A stretch of 64,000 nucleotides of DNA from Anaerococcus senegalensis JC48 (lineage in GTDB: Bacteria > Bacillota > Clostridia > Tissierellales > Peptoniphilaceae): positions 37,361 through 101,360 of the forward strand of contig NZ_HE578907.1 in assembly GCF_000321005.1 (NCBI RefSeq). The letters are read 5' to 3'. Under the pieces are notes generated by a model. It did not search any database. It was not told the origin of the DNA and saw only the letters and a program-made list of their open reading frames with translations. Shown here piece by piece: positions 27,237 through 36,487 of this stretch; position 1 is the stretch's first letter; each line of letters begins with the position of its first letter. A program made the translations under genes and the position numbers.

Positions 27237-27717
27237 ATGCCAAAATACACAAAAGAATTTAAAATAAAATTAGTGATGGAATATTTATCAGGGAAATCTG
27301 TTGGCAGGATGATGGTTGCTAAAAAATATGATATACCCGAGGGAGGGTATATTACAAAACTGGATAGTAAAATATAAATCAGGAGGCTTTGATAGCTTAT
27401 CTAAAAAGTCAAAAAACAACAAATTCACTAGTGAATTTAAGCTATCTGTAATACAATATAGGCAAATAAATAATACTTCGCTTAAAGAGACTGCAGAGCG
27501 CTTTAATCTTGTTAATGGATCTATGGTATACAGATTGGATAAAGCATATCAAGAACATAGTCTATCTGGGCTGGAAGATAAAAGAGGAAGGCCTAAAAAA
27601 GACATGACCAAATCAAATAAAAAGTCTAAACTTAATACTCCAATAAACGAAAGTGAAAGAGAAGAATTAATAAGATTAAGGGAAGAAAATAGACTACTTA
27701 AAATGAAGATAATATAG
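27237..27717 (+). pseudogene. IS3-family transposase OrfA, copy 1 (frameshifted, premature stop)
   Basis: Starts MPKYTKEFKIKLVMEYLSG like copy 2, then loses frame between about 27300 and 27360; the remainder (WIVKYKSGGFDSLSKKS onward) is read in another frame to a TAG at 27715. At the position of that TAG copy 2 has TAC (Tyr), so it is a point mutation. Two helix-turn-helix units and a C-terminal leucine-zipper-like REENRLLKMK segment can be recognised. Not expected to give a working protein. Confidence 0.85.
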
Positions 27718-28637
27718 GAAAAAAAGCTACAAGCCTTGCTCCTGGAAGAGGAAGCAGAAGCAAGGAAAAGACAAAGATAATCCTCAAACTTCTAAAAGAA
27801 AATCCAAAAAGTAAAATAAATGAATGGCTAAAAATAGCTAAGTTGCCAAAATCATCATACTATGAATGGAAGATAAAATTAGGAAATCCAGTAGATAAAG
27901 GCAAATAAATCAGAAAAGAAATAATAACAATAATAGAAGCATCAAAAGGTAGATATGGCTATAGAAGAGTAACTATGGTATTAAAAAATAAAGGCTTTAA
28001 TGTTAACCATAAAAAAGTCTTAAGAATAATGAGAGAAGAATCCTTGCTATGCTCTAAATTTAAAACTAGATCAAGAAAATACTCATCATACAAGGGACAA
28101 ATAGGTAAAGTAGCCGATAATATTGTAAAAAGACAGTTTACAGCTACTAAACCAAATAAAATATGGTTAACAGATGTAACAGAATTTAGAATAAAGGGTA
28201 AGGAAAAGAAACTATACCTATCACCAATATTAGACCTATACAACAGCGAAATAATCAGCTACACACTGAGCAATCACCCAACAATAAAATTAACTAATAC
28301 GATGTTAGAAAAAGCATTAGGAGAAAATAAAGACATTATAAATTTAACTATACACTCAGACCAAGTATTTCATTACCAACATAGTACTTGGACTAAAAAA
28401 CTATAAAAAATTAATATTAGGCAAAGTATGTCAAGAAAAGGCAATTGTCTAGATAATTCTCCAATGGAGAACTTCTTTGGAATATTAAAAAAAGAAATGT
28501 ATTATGGAGAAGATTTTAATAGTTATGATCATTTGAGAAATGAGATCGAAAAATATATCAAATGGTACAATGAGGATAGGATTAAAACAAAATTAAACGG
28601 AATGTCCCCTGTTATGTACAGATTACATTCCGCTTAA
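27718..28637 (+). pseudogene. IS3-family transposase OrfB, copy 1 (multiple stops)
   Basis: The reading frame can be followed from about 27720 with an HTH_21-like region, then the DDE core: first Asp in WLTDVTEF, second in HSDQ, and Glu in NFFGILKKE near the C-terminus. Inactivating changes are visible: TAA within GGCAAATAAATC (about 27901-27912), TAA within ACTATAAAA (about 28404) where copy 2 has a Glu codon, and a Gly-to-Val change after the second catalytic Asp (HSDQV instead of HSDQG). The C-terminal end (ending at 28637) is better preserved than in copy 2. Confidence 0.85.
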
Positions 28638-28676
28638 AATATTATTAAATTATTCCGTGTTTACGGGTTCAGGTCA

Positions 28677-28965
28677 GATACAGTCTGCGGATTTTTTTAT
28701 TTTAAAAATTTTAAATATAGATATGGAAAAGAGGAAATAAACATATATCGGATAAAAAGAGTAAAGGAAACTTTGCTCTTTTTTATATCAGACTTTATTT
28801 CGATAAATATAAATTACTATGTATAATTATCAAACGATATTTTTATATTATTCCCTAAATACTATGTATATTTTCAAAATTATGTATGTAGGGCAATTTA
28901 TTCTACATGATTAGAAATTTGTAAATTCTATTAATTGTTAGGATGGTACATTTCTCTTCATAGCT
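28677..28965. other. Non-coding leader of the PTS regulator with a direct repeat
   Basis: After the orphan terminator the gap is extremely AT-rich. It contains an 11-base direct repeat TACTATGTATA at 28815-28825 and 28860-28870 (45-bp step, about four helical turns) and a small inverted repeat ATGTAG/CTACAT at 28886-28908. These are candidate operator sites for the regulator that follows. No ORF is supported. Confidence 0.4.
28755..28786 (+). terminator. Orphan intrinsic terminator between IS copy 1 and the PTS regulator
   Basis: AAAAGAGTAAAG pairs with CTTTGCTCTTTT (one G-U pair) around GAAA, followed by T. No intact gene precedes it. It would block transcription running out of the IS into the regulator. 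Confidence 0.75.
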
Positions 28966-29031
28966 ATGAAAACATTTGAACTTGTTGTAAATCTATTTAT
29001 ATTGTACTATTTAATTGAAAGGAGGGTTAGT

Positions 29032-31056
29032 ATAAATAAGAGAAGATATGAAATTTTATGTATTTTATTAAATGAGAATGATTTTGTACCAATAGATTAT
29101 TTGAAGAAAAATTTCAAAGTGAGTCTTAGAACTATAAATGACGATGTAAAGATAATAAATAATCATCTGCTTAAGTATTCTGGTATTAGTATTGATGTTA
29201 GAGATAGTGAAATAATATTAGAAGATAAAAAAATGATTAAAAGTTTTTTATCTGGCTTAAACTTTTATGATTACACTCTTAACAAAGCTGAAAGGTTAAA
29301 CGTGGAGACCTTAATTTTGCTTATATCAAAAGAGTATGCTACAAAAAAAGAATTGGCTGATATTATGTTTACATCTAGATCGACTGTAACTTCCGACATT
29401 GATGACTTAGCAATTTTTATAAAACAAAAAAATATATCGCTTGTTACAAAACCGGGAAAAGGATTGTATATCGATGGGTCACATAAGCATAAAAGAGAGG
29501 CTCTAATAGAGCTTGTTAGTGATAATTATTACCTTATAAATATGTTCATAAATTCTGTAAACAACTTATATGAAAATATAGCTTTTAGAATTGAGGAAAA
29601 TAAAAAAACTATATTTAACATTATTGGAGAATCTGAATATAGGAATAGTGTTATATTCTCTGAAAAGTCTTTTGATATCTTATCAAACTATTTATTGATG
29701 TTGTCGTTAAGTTCTACTTACGATTATGAAATTACTGAAGAATCTGACTTTATATCAGATAATTTAGATAAAGATATAGCATATAGCTTGTATAAACAGC
29801 TCATTGAACATTTTGAATATAATTACTATATAGACGAATGTATATATCTTTCTAAACTAATATTAAACCTCCAGTTCAGAATAGTAGGAGCTAATGATAA
29901 TGATTCAATAAGTATAAATTTTATAACTAGAGAATTAATTGACTCATTATCACGAGAATTATCTATTCCTTTATTCTTAGACTATAAGTTATTTGAGAGT
30001 CTTTCATTACACATAGAAAGAATGAAACAGTATAAAATAGAAGATATCGTTAATTATCCAGAACTTAAACTTATAGCAAATGAAAAGAAAGACCTATTTG
30101 AAAAAGTTAAAAAACACTCTGAAGTACTATCTAGTTACTTTGATAGAGATATATATGACATAGAAATATCATATATTGTTATATACGTCTATGCATCATT
30201 AGAAAGAATGATTGATAGAGCATGCAGGAGATTGAAATCAATTGTTGTATGTAATTCAGGCATAGGAACTAGTCAATTATTAAATCATAAATTGGAAGAA
30301 TTGTTTAAGTTTAAGATAGTAGGATGCACAACAAGCCACCAATTGAGAAATATGGACTTAGATGATATTGATATCATAATTACTACGGTTGATTTATATA
30401 ATATTAATAAAGAGTATATAAAAGTATCTCCATTAATAAATGAATATGATTATAAAAAAATATCTGACTATGTGTATGAAAGATCTAGCTCTATAATCAA
30501 GGGTTACGACCTTGATTTTATTGAAAATAAATCAAAAAAACAAAGTTATAAAGATCAGGATATATTTTTAGAAAAAATGAATTCAGATGAAGGTAATAGT
30601 TTGGAAGACTTTCTTATTGAGGATAACATCGTGCTAGATATTGAAGCATCTGATTGGAAAGATTCAATAAAAATAGCTTCAAAAGTTTTATTAAATAAAA
30701 ACAATATTAGCCAAGAGTATGTAAGTGAAATGATTGAAAATATAGAAGAATTTGGACCCTATGTAGTAATTAGTGAAAATTTTGCTTTACCACATGGGAA
30801 AATTTCTTCAAAAGTTAATAAGACCAGTATGGCCTTAGCTAGATTAAGGAATCCTGTTAATTTTGGATCTTCAGTTTTTGATCCTATTAAGTTTGTTTGT
30901 ATATTAGCGGTTGATGAAAACAAAGATCATTTAAAAGCTTTATTTGAATTAATTAATTTATTAAAAATAGATGAATTTAAAAGAGCTTTAGAATTGGCTA
31001 GAACAAAGGAAGAAGTCAGAAATCAAATAATAAAATATAATAGAATTTTTAATTAG
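29032..31056 (+). CDS. PRD-domain transcriptional regulator with EIIB/EIIA-like domains (MtlR/ManR/LicR type)
   Basis: About 675 residues. Order: HTH_11-like domain (first 60 residues), a second Mga-type helix-turn-helix (TSRSTVTSDIDDL), two PRD domains (about 180-390), an EIIB-Gat-like domain with Cys in VVCNSGIGTSQLL (about 405-490), and an EIIA-2 domain with its His in FALPHGK (about 595). The frame is open from ATG 28966, but that start has no ribosome site; GGAGGG (29021-29026) points to the ATA at 29032, giving the family-like INKRRYEIL start. PTS-phosphorylation would control activation of the operon that follows. Confidence 0.88.
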   Translation: MNKRRYEILCILLNENDFVPIDYLKKNFKVSLRTINDDVKIINNHLLKYSGISIDVRDSEIILEDKKMIKSFLSGLNFYDYTLNKAERLNVETLILLISKEYATKKELADIMFTSRSTVTSDIDDLAIFIKQKNISLVTKPGKGLYIDGSHKHKREALIELVSDNYYLINMFINSVNNLYENIAFRIEENKKTIFNIIGESEYRNSVIFSEKSFDILSNYLLMLSLSSTYDYEITEESDFISDNLDKDIAYSLYKQLIEHFEYNYYIDECIYLSKLILNLQFRIVGANDNDSISINFITRELIDSLSRELSIPLFLDYKLFESLSLHIERMKQYKIEDIVNYPELKLIANEKKDLFEKVKKHSEVLSSYFDRDIYDIEISYIVIYVYASLERMIDRACRRLKSIVVCNSGIGTSQLLNHKLEELFKFKIVGCTTSHQLRNMDLDDIDIIITTVDLYNINKEYIKVSPLINEYDYKKISDYVYERSSSIIKGYDLDFIENKSKKQSYKDQDIFLEKMNSDEGNSLEDFLIEDNIVLDIEASDWKDSIKIASKVLLNKNNISQEYVSEMIENIEEFGPYVVISENFALPHGKISSKVNKTSMALARLRNPVNFGSSVFDPIKFVCILAVDENKDHLKALFELINLLKIDEFKRALELARTKEEVRNQIIKYNRIFN

Positions 31057-31111
31057 TTAAAAATGCTTTTAAGTAAACAATGTAATAGATGAAAACAGAA
31101 AGGAGGTAGTT

Positions 31112-31579
31112 ATGGAAAGTCAAATTAAAGTAAGAGAAGATCTAATATTTATCGATTTAGACTGCGATAGCAGAGAAGAGTTGATAAAATATATGTCTGA
31201 TCAAATGATGGATGCTGGGAAAGTAAAAGAAACATATTTTAATGCGGTGCTTGAAAGGGAATTAATATATCCTACAGGTTTGAATACTGGAGATATAAAA
31301 GTTGCCATTCCACACACCGATCCTATCCATGTTAATTCAGCGGGGATAGCAGTAGCTACATTGAAAAATAGTGTGGAATTCAAAAATATGGAAGATCCAG
31401 ATCAAAATATTGATGTAGATTTAGTATTTATGTTAGCGGTAGCAAACCCTGAAGCTCAGGTACCTTTGCTTGTTAAATTGATGGGCGTATTTAGTGACAA
31501 AGAACTATTAAAAAAAATAAAAGATTCAAAAACAAAACATGAAATAAAACAAATTTTAGAAAAATTAATAAAGGAGTAA
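31112..31579 (+). CDS. PTS EIIA component, fructose/galactitol (EIIA-2) family
   Basis: 155 residues. The phosphorylated His is in KVAIPHTDPIHV (about residues 64-75), within the typical EIIA-2 fold; the C-terminal LLVKLMGVFSDKELL helix is conserved. It accepts phosphate from HPr and passes it to the EIIB encoded 3 bases downstream. AAAGGAGG precedes the ATG. It begins the structural operon 55 bases after the regulator, with no obvious promoter in between, so it may be transcribed together with it. Confidence 0.92.
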   Translation: MESQIKVREDLIFIDLDCDSREELIKYMSDQMMDAGKVKETYFNAVLERELIYPTGLNTGDIKVAIPHTDPIHVNSAGIAVATLKNSVEFKNMEDPDQNIDVDLVFMLAVANPEAQVPLLVKLMGVFSDKELLKKIKDSKTKHEIKQILEKLIKE

Positions 31580-31582
31580 ATT

Positions 31583-31864
31583 ATGAAAAAAATTGTAGTA
31601 GCATGTGGTTCAGGAGTAGCAACAAGTCAAACTGTTGCATCTAAAATCAACAGTATGTTAGAGGACGACGGTATCAGAGCAACTGTAGAAGCTGTAGATA
31701 TAAAGTCACTTGAGAACATTATAGATACAGTAGACGTTTATGTATCAATAATGCCAGGAGGAAAAACTTACGAAAATGTACCAAAGATTAATGGGATAGC
31801 ATTCTTGACAGGTATGGGTATGGATGAAGAATATGAAAAATTAAAAGGCTATATAAATAGTTAG
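31583..31864 (+). CDS. PTS EIIB component, galactitol (Gat) family
   Basis: 93 residues, the size of single-domain GatB. The phosphocysteine is in the N-terminal loop VACGSGVATSQT (Cys about residue 8), followed by a helix and the VYVSIMPGG strand. It transfers phosphate to sugar during transport through the EIIC encoded next. Stop of EIIA and start of EIIB are 3 bases apart. Confidence 0.92.
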   Translation: MKKIVVACGSGVATSQTVASKINSMLEDDGIRATVEAVDIKSLENIIDTVDVYVSIMPGGKTYENVPKINGIAFLTGMGMDEEYEKLKGYINS

Positions 31865-31876
31865 GAGTCATAAAAA

Positions 31877-33229
31877 ATGTTAGGTCAAATAATTAATTAC
31901 ATTTTAAATTTAGGGGCAGCCATATTTTTACCAATAATTATGATTATTATTGGATTGATATTCAAGATGCCTGCTAAAAGAGCTATAATTTCAGGTATTA
32001 CTCTTGGTGTAGCATTCACAGGAATGAGCTTGATATTAGACTTTATGTTTGGGACAATAAGTCCAGTAGCGCAAGCTCTAGTAGAAAGAACAGGTCTTCA
32101 ACTAAACGCTGTAGACGTTGGTTGGACCCCAATGAGTGCGATTGCTTGGGCGTGGCCATATGCTTTATTGATGTTTCCTATTCAAATAGTAGTAAATTTA
32201 TTGCTCATAGGTTTTAAATGGACAGATACACTAAACGTAGATATGTGGAATGTTTGGGGAAAAATATTTACAGCTACCATGGTAAACGCAATATCTGGGA
32301 ACATAATATTTGGTTTCGTCGCAGCCATTATACAAATAGTATTTGAATTAAAAATGGCTGATGCAAACCACGAAAGAATTCAAAAATTAACAGGCATACC
32401 TGGTGTAACTTGTACTCACTACATGACATTTCAATGTGCATTGATGTCTCCAGTTAATAAGGTTTTAGACAAGATACCAGGTCTTGGTGGAAGATCACTT
32501 GACTCTGATAGCCTTAAAGATAAGATAGGTATTTTTGGAGAAAATAGCGTAATGGGTTTACTAGTTGGTATACTATTAGCTATTATAGCTGGATATAGCG
32601 TTTCAGATACATTGAATGTAGGTATTAAAGTTTCAGCATCTTTAGTGCTATTCCCAATGGTTGCCAAATTGTTTATGCAGGCACTTCAACCAATATCAGA
32701 TTATGCAAGTAATTACATGAAAAACAAATACAAAGATAGAGAAATTCAAATTGGTTTAGACTGGCCATTTATGGCTGGAAGATCTGAAATTTGGGTTGTA
32801 TCAATCATACTTGTACCACTTGAAATAGCTTTGGCATTTTTATTTGCTAAGCTTGGATGGTCTTCAGTTTTACCACTAGCAGGAATTGTAAATGTTATTG
32901 TAGTAGTACCAGCATTAGTAGTTACAAATGGTGATATAATCAAAATGATAATACTATCAATTCTTTTCACACCAACATATCTATTGGTTTCAAGTAGATT
33001 TGCTGAAGCTATAACAGCATTAGCAGGGCAGGTAGGAACTATAGATATACCTGCAGGTCAATTTATAACTTACTTTGGGGTTGAGGCTCCAATATTTAGA
33101 TGGGCAATTTCAGAAGCTTTTGCTTTCAATTTAGTAGGAATAGTTTCGTTTGTAGCCTTTGTCGGATTGTTTATAGTATACGTAAAAAAAGCTATGAGTA
33201 AAAAACAGCTTGAAGAAGAAAATAACTAG
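31877..33229 (+). CDS. PTS EIIC component, galactitol (GatC) family
   Basis: 450 residues with about ten to twelve hydrophobic segments. Family-specific features include the N-terminal GAAIFLPIIMIIIGLIF helix, the GWTPMSAIAWAWPYALLMFP segment (about 79-98) and IFGENSVMGLLVGILLAI (about 217-234). It is the membrane channel for the sugar or polyol; the actual substrate is not evident, and GatC relatives handle galactitol, pentitols and other polyols. The next gene, an aldolase, begins 9 bases downstream. Confidence 0.92.
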   Translation: MLGQIINYILNLGAAIFLPIIMIIIGLIFKMPAKRAIISGITLGVAFTGMSLILDFMFGTISPVAQALVERTGLQLNAVDVGWTPMSAIAWAWPYALLMFPIQIVVNLLLIGFKWTDTLNVDMWNVWGKIFTATMVNAISGNIIFGFVAAIIQIVFELKMADANHERIQKLTGIPGVTCTHYMTFQCALMSPVNKVLDKIPGLGGRSLDSDSLKDKIGIFGENSVMGLLVGILLAIIAGYSVSDTLNVGIKVSASLVLFPMVAKLFMQALQPISDYASNYMKNKYKDREIQIGLDWPFMAGRSEIWVVSIILVPLEIALAFLFAKLGWSSVLPLAGIVNVIVVVPALVVTNGDIIKMIILSILFTPTYLLVSSRFAEAITALAGQVGTIDIPAGQFITYFGVEAPIFRWAISEAFAFNLVGIVSFVAFVGLFIVYVKKAMSKKQLEEENN

Positions 33230-33238
33230 GAGAAAATT

Positions 33239-33901
33239 ATGTTAGAAGAATTAAAAAACAACGTTATAAGAATATCAAAAGATGCACAATTAAAGGGACT
33301 ATGTCAACCAGGATCAGGAAACTTTAGTGAAAAGGACAAAGAAACAGGATATGTAGTCGTAACACCTGCAACAGTAGATAGGATGAAACTAACAACTGAT
33401 GATATTGTAGTTGTTGATTTAGATGGAAATATAATAGAAGCTAAAAATGATAGAAGACCGTCTAGTGAAACAATGATGCATCTTCAAATTTATAAAACAA
33501 GAGATGATATAAACGGTGTAGCCCATACACATTCTAAATATGCGACTAGCTTCGCTGTTATTGGTAAAGAAATTCCAGCGATAGTCTATGAGTTAGCTAC
33601 TATGGGACTTAAAGAAGCAAGAATTCCAGTAGCTCCATTTGCTACACCAGGAACACCAGAATTAGCAAAAACAGTTATAGAATCATGCAAAATTTCAAAT
33701 GCATTTTTGATGGAAAAACACGGAGCTGTTGGTATAGGTGAAGATTTGGAAAAAGCATATCTAAACATGCAATATTTAGAGGATATAGCACATATTTACT
33801 TCAATGTACTAATGATAAATAATGGAAAAGAACCAGATTCATTTAAACAAGAAGACTTTGATATCTGGAAATATCCAGAAAAATTAGATTTGGAGGGCTA
33901 A
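33239..33901 (+). CDS. Class II aldolase/adducin family protein (fuculose/ribulose-phosphate aldolase-like)
   Basis: 220 residues, as for L-fuculose-1-phosphate aldolase. Zn ligands are seen in the VAHTHSKYA motif (about 92-100) and a later His in the MEKHGAVGIG segment (about 158-167); the catalytic Glu is probably in the PSSETMMHL region (about 77-85). Family knowledge: cleaves a ketose phosphate to DHAP and a short aldehyde. In this operon it would split the sugar phosphate delivered by the PTS, possibly after an oxidation done elsewhere; no dehydrogenase is in the cargo. Confidence 0.87.
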   Translation: MLEELKNNVIRISKDAQLKGLCQPGSGNFSEKDKETGYVVVTPATVDRMKLTTDDIVVVDLDGNIIEAKNDRRPSSETMMHLQIYKTRDDINGVAHTHSKYATSFAVIGKEIPAIVYELATMGLKEARIPVAPFATPGTPELAKTVIESCKISNAFLMEKHGAVGIGEDLEKAYLNMQYLEDIAHIYFNVLMINNGKEPDSFKQEDFDIWKYPEKLDLEG

Positions 33902-33906
33902 AATTA

Positions 33907-34920
33907 ATGAAAATGAAAAAAATAATTAATAAACCAGAAGACTATACAAAGGAATTTATGGAAGGGATCATTAAAGCTCATTCAGATAAATACGCTTTGT
34001 TGAATGATGACTTTAGGATGCTTATTCGTAAGAATAATCCTAAAAAAGATAAAGTAGGTATAGTAACAGCTGGCGGAAGTGGACACCTTCCGTTATTCCT
34101 AGGCTATGTTGGTGAAAAAATGCTTGACGGATGTGCAGTAGGTAATGTTTTTGCATCTCCAGCTGCCTCTAAAATGGAAGATTTAATTAGAGAATGTGAT
34201 TTTGGTAAAGGCGTTTTGTGTTTATATGGTAACTATGGCGGAGATAATATGAACTTTAATATGGCGACCGAAATGACAGATTTTGATGACATCGAGACCG
34301 TTAAAATTGCTGTTAAGGATGATATTGCCAGTGCACCTTATGAAAAAAGAGATACAAGAAGAGGTGTAGCCGGAATAGTATATGCTTATAAAATAGCAGG
34401 AGCTGCAGCTGATAAAGGTTATGATTTAGAAAAAGTAGCATCAATAACAAATAAAGCCTTAGAAAATATAAGAACTATGGGTGTAGCATTGAGTGCTTGT
34501 GTTGTCCCAGAAGCAGGAAAAGCAACATTTTCTATTAATGAAGATGAAATCGAGATAGGAATGGGAATCCATGGTGAAGCTGGAATTGATGTAAAAAAAA
34601 TGATGACAGCTGATGAGGTAGCAGATTTATTACTAGAAAAACTTTTAACAGAAGTAGAACTTGAAAAAAATGATGAGATTTCTATCATGATTAATGGACT
34701 GGGATCAACACCACTAGATGAGATGTATATTGTATACAATAGATTATATGATTCATTAAAAGAGAAAAATATAAATATAATCCAACCACACATAGGTAAC
34801 TTTGCAACTTCAATGGAAATGGCTGGTCTTTCAATAACATTGTTTAAACTAGATGAGGAGTTAAAAGAATTATTATTAGAAGTTTCAAGTACTCCATTCT
34901 ATACAAATTATAATAGGTAG
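33907..34920 (+). CDS. dhaK: Dihydroxyacetone kinase subunit DhaK
   Basis: 337 residues, one DhaK domain. The His that binds the ketone covalently as a hemiaminal is in IGMGIHGEAGI (about residues 217-227); a catalytic Asp lies in YGNYGGDNMNF and the GGSGHLPLFLGYVG loop is a variant of the usual GGGSGHEPAHAG. That divergence suggests a substrate other than free dihydroxyacetone, for example a tetrulose. It pairs with DhaL, encoded 6 bases downstream. The phosphotransfer subunit DhaM is absent. Confidence 0.85.
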   Translation: MKMKKIINKPEDYTKEFMEGIIKAHSDKYALLNDDFRMLIRKNNPKKDKVGIVTAGGSGHLPLFLGYVGEKMLDGCAVGNVFASPAASKMEDLIRECDFGKGVLCLYGNYGGDNMNFNMATEMTDFDDIETVKIAVKDDIASAPYEKRDTRRGVAGIVYAYKIAGAAADKGYDLEKVASITNKALENIRTMGVALSACVVPEAGKATFSINEDEIEIGMGIHGEAGIDVKKMMTADEVADLLLEKLLTEVELEKNDEISIMINGLGSTPLDEMYIVYNRLYDSLKEKNINIIQPHIGNFATSMEMAGLSITLFKLDEELKELLLEVSSTPFYTNYNR

Positions 34921-34926
34921 GTTAAT

Positions 34927-35544
34927 ATGAATACTAAAGATATTCTTAAAATAAATGAGATAATTGAACAACTGATGATTGAAAATAAGGAATATTTGAT
35001 AGAATTAGATCAATTGTTCGGAGATGGAGATCTTGGCATCTCAATGTGTCAAGGATTTAGAGGGCTTCTTGAAAATCTTAATAGTGATGAAAGTGATTTA
35101 GGAAAAGTTTTTATCAAGATGGGAAGAGATTTTAATGAAAGCGCTCCTTCATCACTAGGTACTATTTTATCTTTTGGAATGATTGGAATGGCTAAGGCTA
35201 CCAAAGGTAAAGAAGATTTATCAAGCGAAGAGCTTTATGATTCCATTAAAGCAGGAGTTGATAATATAGTAAGTAAAACGGGATCTAAAGAAGGCGAAAA
35301 AACTATACTTGATTCATTAATTCCAGCTGTAGAAAATACAGAGGGTGTAAAATCTGAAGGTATTGAAAAACTAGCTGCTGCTATGGCCAAAGAGGCTGAT
35401 AAGGGTGCTGAAGAAACTAAAAACATGATAAGCCAACATGGAAGAGCATCCTACCATGGTGAAAAAACTCTAGGCCACATGGATGGTGGGGCTTATGTAG
35501 GTAAACTTCTATTCGAAGCTCTAGATAAATATTACAATAAGTAA
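34927..35544 (+). CDS. dhaL: Dihydroxyacetone kinase subunit DhaL (ADP-binding)
   Basis: 205 residues, single DhaL domain. The Mg-ADP site appears as LFGDGDLGISM (about 30-40), where the common His of GDGDHG is Leu; SAPSSLGTILSFGM (about 75-90) and the C-terminal GRASYHGEKTLGHMDGGA motif match the family. In PTS-type systems DhaL holds ADP that DhaM rephosphorylates. With no DhaM in the operon, the pair either uses a DhaM encoded elsewhere or exchanges ATP directly. Confidence 0.88.
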   Translation: MNTKDILKINEIIEQLMIENKEYLIELDQLFGDGDLGISMCQGFRGLLENLNSDESDLGKVFIKMGRDFNESAPSSLGTILSFGMIGMAKATKGKEDLSSEELYDSIKAGVDNIVSKTGSKEGEKTILDSLIPAVENTEGVKSEGIEKLAAAMAKEADKGAEETKNMISQHGRASYHGEKTLGHMDGGAYVGKLLFEALDKYYNK

Positions 35545-35558
35545 GATATAAAGATAAG

Positions 35559-36374
35559 ATGAAAAACATTAAATTGATAGCTTTTGATTTGGATGGGACC
35601 TTATTAAACGAAAATAGAGAATTATCAGAATATAATATAAGAGCTATAAAAAAGTTAGTAAAAAAAGATATAAAAATAGTTATAGCTACTGGTAGACCTT
35701 ATGCTGGATTCAGTAGATTTTTAGCACAGTTAGGTACATTGGGTAAAGATAATTATTCAATAACAAATACTGGCTCTATTATAAGAGAAAATATCGATGA
35801 AGGGAATATTAAACTCAATGCTATGGATTTAAATGACTATTTATTTATCAAAGATTTAACTAAAAATTATGAAAATCTCCAAGTAGCCTTTTATACTGAT
35901 GAGTATTTATACATTGAAGAGCTTTGCCCTAACGAAGCATTTATTCATGACAAGAACATCTTGAGGATGGATAGCAAAAATGTTGTTTCCTACAAAAATG
36001 AACCCATATGTAGAATAAATGTAATGGGGCCAGAAGATTTACTAGATAATTTTCAAAAAGAGAATTTAAATACTCTGGAGAAGAAATATGCCACAATGAG
36101 GAATGAAACATTTAGTTATGAGATATTAAATAGAAACTCAAGTAAAAGAAAAGGCTTAGAATTTCTAAGTAGATATTTAAATATTGACAGAAATCAAATA
36201 ATGGCATTTGGGGATAACGTCAATGACGTAGAAATGATAGAATACGCTGGTGTTTCTGTTGCTATGGGAAATGGAAAAGACGTCCTTAAATCCAAGGCTG
36301 ACTATATAGCTAAAGCTAATTCAGAAGACGGTGTAGCAAGGTTTTTAATAGATTACTTTGAATTAATGAATTAG
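35559..36374 (+). CDS. Cof-type HAD-superfamily phosphatase
   Basis: 271 residues. HAD motif I is IAFDLDGTLLN (about 6-16), motif II the Thr in IVIATGRPYAGF, motif III a Lys in SKRKGLEFL, and motif IV GDNVNDVEMIEYAG (about 217-230). The large C2-type cap lies between motifs II and III. Probably removes phosphate from a sugar phosphate, perhaps protecting the cell from build-up of PTS products. Last gene of the transposon cargo, 14 bases after dhaL and about 110 bases before IS copy 2. Confidence 0.87.
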   Translation: MKNIKLIAFDLDGTLLNENRELSEYNIRAIKKLVKKDIKIVIATGRPYAGFSRFLAQLGTLGKDNYSITNTGSIIRENIDEGNIKLNAMDLNDYLFIKDLTKNYENLQVAFYTDEYLYIEELCPNEAFIHDKNILRMDSKNVVSYKNEPICRINVMGPEDLLDNFQKENLNTLEKKYATMRNETFSYEILNRNSSKRKGLEFLSRYLNIDRNQIMAFGDNVNDVEMIEYAGVSVAMGNGKDVLKSKADYIAKANSEDGVARFLIDYFELMN

Positions 36375-36487
36375 GCTCCCTGCTTATCTTTATATAAGTT
36401 AAAATATTTCAAAAGTAAAGGTAACAAACAGCTCATTCTGTATTTGAAAAGATAGAGGAAGATTAAAAACTTAAAAGCTCAGGGAAA

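Larger units (their letters stand above)
27192..28676 (+). mobile_element. IS3-family insertion sequence, copy 1 (degenerate)
   Basis: About 1,485 bp bounded by terminal inverted repeats TGACCTGAACCC and GGGTTCAGGTCA. It has the two-frame OrfA/OrfB organisation of the IS3 family (IS150-like OrfA with helix-turn-helix domains, OrfB with the DDE integrase core). It is more complete than copy 2 but carries a frameshift in orfA and several stop codons. About 232 bp longer than copy 2, chiefly because copy 2 has an internal deletion. Confidence 0.9.
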
